A DNA stretch of 64,000 bases from Fodinicola acaciae. Lineage in GTDB: Bacteria > Actinomycetota > Actinomycetes > Mycobacteriales > HKI-0501. The translations under genes were made by a program, and so were the position numbers. Below the pieces are notes generated by a model. It was not told the origin of the DNA, ran no database searches, and was given only the letters and a program-made list of their open reading frames with translations. Below, one piece after another: positions 47,576 through 55,729 of the stretch (positions within the stretch are counted from its first letter, which is position 1; every line of letters begins with the position of its first letter). Location: the NCBI RefSeq assembly GCF_010993745.1, contig NZ_WOTN01000001.1, forward strand, positions 3,103,235-3,167,234. Reading direction: 5' to 3'.

Positions 47576-48223
47576 ATGACGCGTACGATCCCGCTGCGCT
47601 ATCGCGACCGGATGACGGACGAGCAGGCGGCCGTGTACGCGATCCTCGACGAGGCGCTGGTCTGCCACGTCTCCTACATCCTGGACGGCGAGCCGCGGAT
47701 CCTGCCCACCCTGCACGCGCGCGTCGGCGACAACCTGCTGCTGCACGGCTCCTCCGGCAGCCGGCTCGGTCTGCTGGCCCGCGAGTACGCCGACGGGCTG
47801 CCGGTGTGTGTCGCGGTCACGCTGATCGACGGGATCGTGCTGGCCAGGTCGGCCTTCAACCACTCGGTCAACTTCCGCTCGGTGGTCGTGCACGGCAAGG
47901 CGCGGCTGGTCACCGACCGCGAGCGCCAGCAGCAGGCACTCGACGCGTTCATCAACCAGCTCGTGCCCGACCGCGCCAGCCACTCGCGCCGCGCCAACCC
48001 CCAGGAGCTGGCCAAGACCGCGGTGCTGGAGCTGCCGCTGGCCGAGGCGGCGGCGAAGGTGCGGCAGGACAAGTCGGACTTCGACGACCCGGAGGACCTG
48101 GATCTGCCGCACTGGGCCGGCACGATCCCGCTGCACGTCACCGCAGGCGAGCCGAAGCCGGCGCCAGAGCTGCTCGGTGCGCCGGTGCCCGACCACGTGA
48201 CCGGCTGGACTCCGACACGGTGA
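47576..48223 (+). CDS. Pyridoxamine 5'-phosphate oxidase-related (split barrel FMN-binding) protein
   Basis: 215 aa of the PNPOx-like split-barrel family (PF12900 type): RYRDRMTDEQAAVYAILDEA, VCHVSYILDGEPRILPTLHA and NFRSVVVHGKARLVTDRER. Such proteins bind FMN or F420 and some act on heme or nitro compounds; the reaction here is unknown. An AAGGAG box lies 6 nt before the ATG at 47576. It is the first gene of a three-gene run with two GNAT genes (GTGA overlap). A palindrome and a MocR-like motif precede it. Confidence 0.87.
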   Translation: MTRTIPLRYRDRMTDEQAAVYAILDEALVCHVSYILDGEPRILPTLHARVGDNLLLHGSSGSRLGLLAREYADGLPVCVAVTLIDGIVLARSAFNHSVNFRSVVVHGKARLVTDRERQQQALDAFINQLVPDRASHSRRANPQELAKTAVLELPLAEAAAKVRQDKSDFDDPEDLDLPHWAGTIPLHVTAGEPKPAPELLGAPVPDHVTGWTPTR

Positions 48224-48810
48224 GCTGGCACGACACGCCGGTGCTGACCGGCAGGTGGGTACGGCTGGTGCCGCTCGGCCAGCACCACGCGGCCGGCCTG
48301 CTCGCGGCGGCTGAGGACCCGGAGGTCTTCCGCTGGAACCTGCAGCCACCGCCGACCACGGCCGCCGAGGCGACTGCGTACGTGACGCGTACGCTCGCCG
48401 ACCCCGACCGGCTGACCTGGGCGCAGCTCGACCTGCGTGGTCCGGAGCCGGTGGTCGCCGGCGTGACCTCGTACGTGCATCCCGATCCGGCGACCAGGTC
48501 GGTGGAGATCGGCGCGACCTGGCTGGGCCGCCGGTTCTGGCGTACGCCGATCAACACCGAGGCCAAGTTTCTGCTGCTCAGCCGCGCCTTCGAGGACCTT
48601 GGCGCGGTGCGGGTGGGGTGGCGTACGGACGAGTTCAACGAGCGTTCGCAGGCGGCGATCGCGCGGCTCGGCGCTCGCCGCGAGGCACTGCTGCGCAAGG
48701 ACCGGCGGCGCAAGGACGGCAGCTGGCGCACGTCCGTGCTGTATTCGATGACCGACGACGACTGGCCGGGGGCGCGGCGGCTGCTCGCCGGCCGCATGGA
48801 GGACCGATGA
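48220..48810 (+). CDS. GNAT family N-acetyltransferase (RimJ/RimL type), first copy
   Basis: 196 aa. Typical opening VLTGRWVRLVPLGQHHAAGL and acetyl-CoA/fold regions EIGATWLGRRFWRTPINTEAK and RVGWRTDEFNERSQAAIARLG. It starts with GTG at 48220 overlapping the split-barrel gene stop. It is closely similar to the next gene along its whole length, indicating tandem duplication. Substrate unknown. Confidence 0.88.
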   Translation: MSWHDTPVLTGRWVRLVPLGQHHAAGLLAAAEDPEVFRWNLQPPPTTAAEATAYVTRTLADPDRLTWAQLDLRGPEPVVAGVTSYVHPDPATRSVEIGATWLGRRFWRTPINTEAKFLLLSRAFEDLGAVRVGWRTDEFNERSQAAIARLGARREALLRKDRRRKDGSWRTSVLYSMTDDDWPGARRLLAGRMEDR

Positions 48811-49424
48811 CGACCCAGTTGACCGCCACCGACTGGCACAGCGCACCGCCGCTGACCGGCCGGTTCGTACGACTTGAGCCGCTGTCGCCGGCGCACGTCG
48901 ACGGCCTGCTCGCCGCCGCTGACGAGGACGAGGTGTTTCGCTGGCTGTCGGTGCACCGGCCGACCAGCCGGCAGGAGTCGGCCGACCTGGTCACCGACAT
49001 CCTCGACCAGTGGGACAAGGGCCAGCGCGTGCCGTGGGTCCAGGTCGACCTGCGCGACGGCCGCGAGGAGGTCGCCGGCTCCACGTCGTACTACGAGATC
49101 AACGCGGCCAACCGTACGGTCGCGATCGGCCACACCTGGCTCGGCCGCCGGTTCTGGCGCAGTCCACTCAACACCGAGGCCAAGCTGCTGCTGTTGACAC
49201 GCGCGTTCGACGAGCTCGGCGCCGTACGCGTCGTCTGGCACACCGACGAATTCAACGAACGCTCGCAGGCGGCGATCGCGCGGCTCGGAGCACGGCGAGA
49301 AGGCTTGCTGCGTAAGCACAAGCTGCGTAAGGACGGCACCTGGCGCAACACCGTGCAGTTCGCGATGACCGACGACGACTGGCCGGCTGTGCGAATTCGG
49401 CTCGCCAATCGCCTGGAAAAGTGA
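48807..49424 (+). CDS. GNAT family N-acetyltransferase (RimJ/RimL type), second copy
   Basis: 205 aa paralogue of the preceding gene: PPLTGRFVRLEPLSPAHVDGL, AIGHTWLGRRFWRSPLNTEA, TDEFNERSQAAIARLGARRE. ATGA overlap with the first copy. The N-terminal third differs more than the C-terminal half, suggesting different acceptor specificity. Substrate unknown. Confidence 0.88.
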   Translation: MTTQLTATDWHSAPPLTGRFVRLEPLSPAHVDGLLAAADEDEVFRWLSVHRPTSRQESADLVTDILDQWDKGQRVPWVQVDLRDGREEVAGSTSYYEINAANRTVAIGHTWLGRRFWRSPLNTEAKLLLLTRAFDELGAVRVVWHTDEFNERSQAAIARLGARREGLLRKHKLRKDGTWRNTVQFAMTDDDWPAVRIRLANRLEK

Positions 49425-49459
49425 TCTGTTAGCAGCAATGACCGTTTAAGCTCGGCGCC

Positions 49460-50362
49460 ATGGGAGAGGTCGCGCAGCTGGACGAGTCGCTGCTCGTGCC
49501 TGTGCTGCGGCAGGCCTGCGACATTGCCGGCCTGCCGTCCACTGTGGACTCGCCGGAGGTGCTGTGGCTTTCGGAGAATGCCGTGGTGGCGCTCGGCGAC
49601 GGCGCGGTGGTGGCGAAAATCGGCCGCGAGCCGGCGGTCGCCGAGCGCGCCCAGCTGTCCCTGAGAGTCGCCGGCTGGCTCGCCGAGCACGGCCTGCCGG
49701 CGGTACGGCCGGCCGCCGGGGTGCCGGCCGAGGTGGTCGTCGTCGACGGCCATCCGGTGAGTTTCTGGGAGGCCCTGCCACCGGCCGTACGACCGGCGCG
49801 TGCCGTCGATCTCGGCCTGCTGCTGCGCATGCTGCACGCATTGCCGGCACCGCCGTTCGCGTTGCCGCGCCGTGACCTGCTCGCCAACGTGCCGCGGTGG
49901 CTCGCGTCCAGCGCTGAGGTGCCAGCCGCCGACGCCGCGTTTCTGCGCAGCCGCGCCGACGAGCTCACCGCCGCGGTGGCGCACCTGACGCCTCGGCTGG
50001 ATCCCGGTGTGATCCACGGCGACGCGCTGCCGCGCAACGTACGGGTGACCGAGCGCGGGCCGATGCTGCTCGATCTGGAAACCTTCGCCGACGACTTCCG
50101 CGAGCACGACCTGACCGTGTTGGCGTTGGCACGGCGTCGCTATGGCCTCGACCCCGACGATTACGCGGCCTTCACGCGCGCGTACGGCTGGGACGTGACG
50201 GAATGGGCGGGCGCGGAGCTGCTGATGGCGGCGCGCGAGGTCGCCTCGGCGGCCTGGGTGGCGCAAAGAATTCCTGGCAATCCAGCGGCTCGCGCGGAGT
50301 TTTCCGAGCGCGTACGCGCGCTGCGCACCGGCGACACGACCACGGCCTGGAAAGCCTTCTAG
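49460..50362 (+). CDS. Aminoglycoside phosphotransferase (APH) family kinase
   Basis: 300 aa with the protein-kinase-like small-molecule fold. The catalytic (Brenner) motif is VIHGDALPRNV and the metal-binding motif is LLDLETF in place of DFG. GAVVAKIGREP near residue 50 is the nucleotide-lysine region. Whether it confers antibiotic resistance or phosphorylates a metabolite cannot be decided. It overlaps the convergent gene by 4 bp at its stop. Confidence 0.88.
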   Translation: MGEVAQLDESLLVPVLRQACDIAGLPSTVDSPEVLWLSENAVVALGDGAVVAKIGREPAVAERAQLSLRVAGWLAEHGLPAVRPAAGVPAEVVVVDGHPVSFWEALPPAVRPARAVDLGLLLRMLHALPAPPFALPRRDLLANVPRWLASSAEVPAADAAFLRSRADELTAAVAHLTPRLDPGVIHGDALPRNVRVTERGPMLLDLETFADDFREHDLTVLALARRRYGLDPDDYAAFTRAYGWDVTEWAGAELLMAAREVASAAWVAQRIPGNPAARAEFSERVRALRTGDTTTAWKAF

Positions 50363-51312
50363 ACCCGGGTAAAAGTGACCGTCACGGTGGACGGGTCCGG
50401 CGCGTCGAGCACTTTCAGCCGCAGGTCGCCGACGATGATCACCTCGGCGCCGGCGGCCGCCGGCACGGCCACCTCGAACCGCACCGGGTCGATCTCCGGA
50501 TCGTCCTCGCCGTCCGGCCGTACGCCGATCGAGTGCACCACCACGCCTGGCGTCACGCCTTGGTCGTCGCCGACGGCCGTGCGGTATTCGACAGCGACCC
50601 GGCCACCGCCGAAAGTCGGACAGACCGCCAATGTGACGCTGCCGTCGACCGCGTCCGGCAACGCCGTCAACGTCACCTCTTCGTCCAAAGTGGACAGCGG
50701 GACGGTGACCCGGTAATCGTGCAGATAGCGGTAAAGCGCCGCGGCTGACACGCGCGGGCCGCTGCGCCACTGCTGATCGCCGATCGAGGTCAGCGGCGGT
50801 GGATCGATCAGGTGGTCGCCGAGCCCGGACCCCATCACACAATACGGATCGTCAAACCTCCCACCTTTTCCATAGCCGGGACGGAAACCGAGCATCCGGC
50901 CGATCGCGTACTGGTAGTACTCCAGCGTCCGGCCCTGGTCGAGGACCAGGTCGCCGTCGTACGTGCCGGTGTCCGACGGCGGTTCGTGAACGAAGACGAT
51001 CACATGGTCGTAGTCGTCGAAAAGCAGGCCGTCCACCGCGGCCTGCGCGCGGCAGGCGGCGATGATCTTTCGCCGGTCGGCGTGCAGTTCCTCGTGCGCG
51101 GCGCCGCGCAACACCGACCACGGGTCGATGTCGAACCGCAGGTCGAGCCGGCCGAGGCTGCCGCGCCGCCAGAAGTCACGCAGGCTCCAACCGTTGTGTT
51201 CCTGGAAAATCTCGGCGAACGTACGGTCCGACCACGGCGCCGCCGCGGCCGCACCGGACCAGCCGGAATCCCACACGTATCGGAGCACTTTGACCCTGAC
51301 CGGATTGCTCAT
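50359..51312 (-). CDS. Unknown protein resembling a degenerate metallopeptidase
   Basis: 317 aa, no signal peptide seen, start ATG at 51312. The central part resembles secreted M6/matrixin-like zinc peptidases: DDYDHVIVFVHEPP, then QYAIGRMLGFRPGYGKGG and FDDPYCVMGSG, the latter like the Y-DPY-IM segment after a HExxH zinc site. In place of HExxH the sequence reads YAIGR, so both histidines and the glutamate are lost. The C-terminal 130 residues form a beta-rich domain. A catalytically inactive binding role is plausible. The family assignment is tentative. Confidence 0.72.
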   Translation of the reverse strand: MSNPVRVKVLRYVWDSGWSGAAAAAPWSDRTFAEIFQEHNGWSLRDFWRRGSLGRLDLRFDIDPWSVLRGAAHEELHADRRKIIAACRAQAAVDGLLFDDYDHVIVFVHEPPSDTGTYDGDLVLDQGRTLEYYQYAIGRMLGFRPGYGKGGRFDDPYCVMGSGLGDHLIDPPPLTSIGDQQWRSGPRVSAAALYRYLHDYRVTVPLSTLDEEVTLTALPDAVDGSVTLAVCPTFGGGRVAVEYRTAVGDDQGVTPGVVVHSIGVRPDGEDDPEIDPVRFEVAVPAAAGAEVIIVGDLRLKVLDAPDPSTVTVTFTRV

Positions 51313-51382
51313 GCCGTCAGTGTCCTGGCCGGCAACAGACGGTTGACGATTGCTGACGAAACTGTACGGCGTACCGATGCCC

Positions 51383-51547
51383 AGAGCCTGTTGGGGAACG
51401 GTGGTGCGCGAGAGTCGAGATTCCAAACGTCGTCCTGCCGGTGCCGGACGGAAGCCCAAATAGCAGCGCTATGGTGGGCTTTCGTCCGGTGCCGGCAGGC
51501 GGCGTTTGGGCTCGGCTATCGCGTGCCACCGTTCCCCAACAGGCTCT
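51383..51547 (+). mobile_element. MITE-like element, copy B (165 bp)
   Basis: Same element as at 32849-33011, same orientation. Perfect 22-bp terminal inverted repeats, 51383-51404 (AGAGCCTGTTGGGGAACGG...) and 51526-51547. Relative to copy A the TA of both termini is GG/CC, so the two ends of each copy still match exactly. The interior keeps GCCGGTGCCGGACGGA and GGTGCCGGCAGGC segments. It ends 35 bp before the GTG of the STAND gene. No target duplication is recognised. Confidence 0.85.
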
Positions 51548-51582
51548 TACACTGGCACCAAGAATTCCTGGTAGGAGGCGCC

Positions 51583-54141
51583 GTGGGTGCACTGCCCAGG
51601 CCGCGGTTGCCGGAAGGTCCGGCGAAGGACCTTTTCGACGCGTTGCACGAGCTGCACCACCGCGCCGGCTGGCCGAGCCTGCGCGACATGGCGCGGGAGG
51701 TCGGCTGCAGCCACACGACGATCTCGGCCGCGTTTTCCGGGCCGAAAGTGCCGCGATGGGGTCTGGTCGAGCTGATCGTGGAGACGCTCGGCGGCGACGG
51801 CGAGCGTTTTCATCAGCTCTGGCTGGCGACCGCCGGCGGTGGCGGTGAGACCGTACGCGCCGACGCGGCGCCGCGGCAGCTGCCGGCCGATGTCGCGGGT
51901 TTCAGTGGCCGGGACGAACAGTTGTCCAGTCTCGACCGGCTTTGTCGTACGACCGGCGAATCCGGCGCGGTGGTGATCTCGGCGGTTTCCGGCACGGCCG
52001 GCGTCGGCAAGACGGCGTTGGCGGTGCATTGGGCGCACCGGGTCGCCGACCGGTTTCCGGACGGCCAGCTTTACGTGAATCTGCGCGGATACGACCCCGA
52101 CCGGCCGATGGCGCCGGCCGAAGCGCTCGAGGTGTTCCTGCACGCGTTGCAGCCCGACGGCGCGTCCGTACCACCGGGCACCGCCGAGCGCGCCGCGCGT
52201 TATCGCACCCTGCTGACCGGTCGCCGGATGCTGATCCTGCTGGACAACGCGCATTCGGTGGCGCAGGTGCGAGACCTGTTGCCCGGCACCGGCACCTGTC
52301 TCGTGCTCGTGACCAGCCGCGACACGCTGCCCGGCCTGGTCGCGCGGCACGGCGCCGTACGGATCAACCTCGACCTGCTGTCACTGGACGAGTCGGTGCA
52401 TTTGTTGCGGACAATGCTGGCCGAGCGGGCCGACGCCGAGCCGGAGCAGACGATCGCGCTGGCGCAGCGCTGTGCGCGGTTGCCGTTGGCGCTGCGGATC
52501 GCCGCCGAGCTGGCACTTTCGCGGCCGCGTACGAGCCTCGCCGACCTGGTCACCGAGCTCGCCGACGAGTCCCGCCGGCTCGATCTGCTCGCCGCCGGCG
52601 ACGACGAGTACACCGCCGTACGCGCCGTTTTCTCGTGGTCGTGTCACAACCTGTCGCCGGCCGAGGACCGACTGTTTCGGCTGCTCGGCGCGCATCCGTG
52701 CCGGACGCTGGACGAGGCAGCGGTCGCCGCGCTCGCCGGCACCGACCGGGTGACCGCGACACTCGACGCGCTCTGTCGCGGACATCTGGTCGAGGAAACC
52801 GTGCCGGGCCGGTTTGGCATGCACGACCTGCTTCGCGCGTACGCGGCCGAAAGAGCCACTGAGCTGCCGGACACCGACGAAGCACTCGCGCGGCTTGCCA
52901 ACTATTATCTGGAAAACGCGCGGATGGCGACCGCTGTCGCGTTTCGTGGGCCAGATCCGGAAACGCCGGCTTTTCCCGACTCGGCGAGCGCACGCGGCTG
53001 GCTGGAACGAGAGCGGCCAAACTTTCTCGCCGTGGCAACCGGAAACGCTGTGAGGCTGTCACCGGTGCTGGCCGACTTTCTGGACACCTGCGGCCACTAT
53101 CCGGATGCGCTGACGCTGCACGCGATGGCACTGAAGGAATGTTTCGGCGACCAGCGAGCCGAAGCCGCGACGCTGAACCTGCTTGGCATCACCCGACGCC
53201 GACTCGGCGATTATCCGGCTGCGGCCGAACATCACCAGCAGGCACTGGAACTGCACCGACAACTTGGCGACAAGGCCGGCCAGGCCGCCGCCCTGTGGGG
53301 TCTGGGCCTGGTGGCCTCGCGCCGCGGTCAGGTGCCGGCGGCGCGCGAGTTTCTGCAGGAGGCACACGCACTTTTCGTCGAGGTCGGCGACATCGTCGCG
53401 CAGGGCACGGTGTTGTACGCGCTCGGCAGCGTCCACATGCTGCTCGGCTTTTGCCGCGTGGCGATCGAGCATCACGAGCGCGCGTTGGCGATCCATCGCG
53501 AGACCGGCAACCGGCTCGGCGAAAGCCGGACGCTCAACAATCTGGGCACCGCGTACGAACGGCTCGGACAGCTGACCGACGCGGTCGACGCTTTCCACCG
53601 CTCCAAGGCGATCAACGTCGAGATCGGCAACCGGCTCGGCCTGGCGATCGGACACGCCAATCTGGCGAGGGCGTACACACGGCTTGAGCGTTTCGACGAG
53701 GCGTACGAACAACTCAGCGTCGCCGGGCCGCTTTTCACCGAGGCCGGCTATCGGGTCGGCGAGGTCGAGGTGACATGCGGCCTCGGCGTACTTTTCCAGG
53801 CTTGCCGGCGTTTTCCGGAAGCACGCGAGAATTTCCAGACGGCCCTGGAGTTGAACCGCGAGATCGGCCAGCGAGAGCTGGAAATCCGCTGCCTGATCGG
53901 GCTGGCCGACGTGGCGCGAGAGCTCGGCGAGCATACCCAGGCGCAGGAATACTACGAAACCGCGCTGGCGCTGGTGGTCGAGTCCGGCGACCGTTACGAA
54001 CACGCGCACACGTTGGTCGGCCTCGCGCAACTGCACGCCGACGATCCGCCGACGGCTCGGCGGCATTGGCAGGACGCACTCGCACTGTACGAGGAGCTGG
54101 CACTGCCGGAGGCCGACGAGATCCGCGACCGCCTGGCCTGA
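51583..54141 (+). CDS. STAND ATPase regulator: HTH, NB-ARC, TPR
   Basis: 852 aa. Residues about 30-75 form an HTH (SLRDMAREVGCSHTTISAAF). An NB-ARC domain follows with Walker A GTAGVGKT at 137-144, kinase-2 MLILLDNAHSV, and LPLALRIAAELAL (GxP-type). A winged-helix region FRLLGAHPCRTLDEAAVAAL and about eight TPR repeats complete it (for example NLGTAYERLGQLTDAVDAFH). This is the signal-sensing ATPase architecture of AfsR/SARP relatives but without a SARP DNA-binding domain. The GTG at 51583 has an AGGAGG box 5 nt away. MITE copy B lies directly upstream. Target genes unknown. Confidence 0.9.
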   Translation: MGALPRPRLPEGPAKDLFDALHELHHRAGWPSLRDMAREVGCSHTTISAAFSGPKVPRWGLVELIVETLGGDGERFHQLWLATAGGGGETVRADAAPRQLPADVAGFSGRDEQLSSLDRLCRTTGESGAVVISAVSGTAGVGKTALAVHWAHRVADRFPDGQLYVNLRGYDPDRPMAPAEALEVFLHALQPDGASVPPGTAERAARYRTLLTGRRMLILLDNAHSVAQVRDLLPGTGTCLVLVTSRDTLPGLVARHGAVRINLDLLSLDESVHLLRTMLAERADAEPEQTIALAQRCARLPLALRIAAELALSRPRTSLADLVTELADESRRLDLLAAGDDEYTAVRAVFSWSCHNLSPAEDRLFRLLGAHPCRTLDEAAVAALAGTDRVTATLDALCRGHLVEETVPGRFGMHDLLRAYAAERATELPDTDEALARLANYYLENARMATAVAFRGPDPETPAFPDSASARGWLERERPNFLAVATGNAVRLSPVLADFLDTCGHYPDALTLHAMALKECFGDQRAEAATLNLLGITRRRLGDYPAAAEHHQQALELHRQLGDKAGQAAALWGLGLVASRRGQVPAAREFLQEAHALFVEVGDIVAQGTVLYALGSVHMLLGFCRVAIEHHERALAIHRETGNRLGESRTLNNLGTAYERLGQLTDAVDAFHRSKAINVEIGNRLGLAIGHANLARAYTRLERFDEAYEQLSVAGPLFTEAGYRVGEVEVTCGLGVLFQACRRFPEARENFQTALELNREIGQRELEIRCLIGLADVARELGEHTQAQEYYETALALVVESGDRYEHAHTLVGLAQLHADDPPTARRHWQDALALYEELALPEADEIRDRLA

Positions 54142-54175
54142 TGGCCGCGTACGTGCGTCACAGGTCATAACACCC

Positions 54176-54205
54176 TTGACGTATTACGTGCGCGGACCGT
54201 AGCGT
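54176..54205 (+). promoter_or_regulatory. Promoter of the EamA transporter gene
   Basis: TTGACG (54176-54181), an 18-bp spacer and TAGCGT (54200-54205) match the housekeeping sigma consensus of actinobacteria. It lies 45 bp upstream of the transporter start. Confidence 0.5.
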
Positions 54206-54249
54206 CACATGCGTACGCACCTTTGATCTATTACACGGTGGAGCGACGC

Positions 54250-55209
54250 ATGCGTCCGATGGCTGGGGCCGGCCTGGGTCTCGCACTCCTGTCCGCGGCG
54301 ACTTTCAGCACGTCAGGTGCCTTCGCGCGGTCGCTGACCGACGCCGGCTGGACGGCCGGTGCGGCGGTCGCGGCGCGCGTCGGGATCGCCGCGCTGATCC
54401 TCGCGATCCCGGCGATCGTCGCGCTGCGCGGACACTGGCGGACGTTGCGGCGCGATGCCGCCATGGTCGCCGCATACGGTTTCGGAGCCGTCGCCGGCGC
54501 TCAGGTCTGTTTCTTCAACGCGATCCAGTATCTGCCGGTCGGCGTGGCTCTGCTGCTGGAATACTGCGGCCTGATCCTGGTGGTCGGCTGGATGTGGGCT
54601 CGGCACGGACAACGGCCGCGACGACTGACAGTGGCCGGATCCGTGCTGGCGTTGGTCGGCCTGATCTGCGTACTGAACATCGGCGCGGCCGGCGGCGTGC
54701 ACTGGATCGGCGTGCTGTGGGGGCTCGGCTCGGCGCTCGGCCTGGCGACGTACTTCCTGCTGTCGGCCAACAGCCGCGACGACCTGCCGCCGGTCGCGAT
54801 GGCCAGCGGCGGCATGGTGGTCGCGACGGTGACGCTGCTCGCCGCGGGTGCCATTGGCCTGTTGCCGATGCACGTCACGTTCGGCGAGGTCACCTTCGCC
54901 GGCCTGCGGATGAGCTGGCTGGTGCCGATCATCGGCGTGTCGGTGATCGCCGCCGTCGTCTCGTACGTCACCGGCATCGGCGCGGCGCGGATGCTCGGTC
55001 CGCGGCTGTCGTCGTTCGTCGGGCTGACCGAGGTGCTGTTCGCGGTGTTCTTCGCGTGGCTGCTGCTCGGCGAGCTGCCGGCCCCCATACAGTTGGCCGG
55101 AGGCGTCCTGCTGGTCGCCGGGGTGGCGCTGGTCCGCCTCGACGAGCTGCGGCCGCCGGTGCCGCGACCGGAGACGAGCCGTGAAGACGATCTTTACGCA
55201 CGACACTGA
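54250..55209 (+). CDS. EamA/DMT family transporter
   Basis: 319 aa, ten predicted membrane helices in two EamA repeats (first repeat SAATFSTSGAFARSLTDAGW, second GLGSALGLATYFLLSANSRD). RhtA-like members export amino acids or metabolites; the substrate is unknown. The ATG at 54250 has a GGAG box 7 nt upstream. The 3' end overlaps the CGNR gene by 29 bp, so the two are co-transcribed. Confidence 0.88.
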   Translation: MRPMAGAGLGLALLSAATFSTSGAFARSLTDAGWTAGAAVAARVGIAALILAIPAIVALRGHWRTLRRDAAMVAAYGFGAVAGAQVCFFNAIQYLPVGVALLLEYCGLILVVGWMWARHGQRPRRLTVAGSVLALVGLICVLNIGAAGGVHWIGVLWGLGSALGLATYFLLSANSRDDLPPVAMASGGMVVATVTLLAAGAIGLLPMHVTFGEVTFAGLRMSWLVPIIGVSVIAAVVSYVTGIGAARMLGPRLSSFVGLTEVLFAVFFAWLLLGELPAPIQLAGGVLLVAGVALVRLDELRPPVPRPETSREDDLYARH

Positions 55210-55729
55210 CCTCGCGCTCGCCAGCGTCGCCGAGCTGGTCAACACGCTGGACGGCGACGACGACACGCTGACCGACGTCGACGCGCTGGACAAGCTGGTC
55301 GAGGGTCAGGGGTGGACCGGCGCGCGTGAGCACAGCCACGCGGAGCTGCGCGCCGTACGCGACCTGCGGCCACGGCTGCGGCGGATCTGGCAAGCCGACG
55401 AGGACGAGATCGTACGCATCGTCAATGCCCTTCTCCGCGAGCACAACGCGCTGCCGCAGATCATCAAGCACGACGGGACGGACTATCACCTGCACGCGGT
55501 GCCGCGCGACGCGCCGCTGGCCACCCGGATGGCCGTCGAGGCGGCGATGGCCGTCGCGGACGTCGTGCGCGCGAAGGAGCTCAGCCGGCTGCGTACGTGC
55601 GACTACCCCACCTGCGACCGCGTCCTCGTCGACCTGTCGAAGAACAGGTCCAAGCGCTTCTGCGACAACGTCTGCGCCAACCGCGCCGCGGTGGCCGCCT
55701 ATCGGGTCAGGCGTCGAAGAGAGCGCTGA
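55181..55729 (+). CDS. CGNR/ABATE domain zinc-finger protein
   Basis: 182 aa. The N-terminal ABATE (DUF1470) domain is followed by a C-terminal CGNR zinc finger, CDYPTCDRVLVDLSKNRSKRF and CDNVCANRAAVAAYR; the signature CGNR is CANR here. Family members are thought to be stress-responsive regulators with a ligand-binding N-terminus. It starts with GTG at 55181 inside the transporter gene and overlaps the convergent PRPP synthetase-like gene by 23 bp. Confidence 0.88.
   Translation: MKTIFTHDTDLALASVAELVNTLDGDDDTLTDVDALDKLVEGQGWTGAREHSHAELRAVRDLRPRLRRIWQADEDEIVRIVNALLREHNALPQIIKHDGTDYHLHAVPRDAPLATRMAVEAAMAVADVVRAKELSRLRTCDYPTCDRVLVDLSKNRSKRFCDNVCANRAAVAAYRVRRRRER

Noticed and set aside
49460-50362. 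Calling the APH-like kinase an antibiotic resistance gene
   Set aside because: The fold is shared by many metabolite kinases and no subgroup-specific residues could be recognised.
50812-51582. N-terminal extension of the STAND ATPase to 50812
   Set aside because: It would run antisense through the metallopeptidase-like gene and through MITE copy B; the GTG at 51583 has a strong ribosome-binding site.
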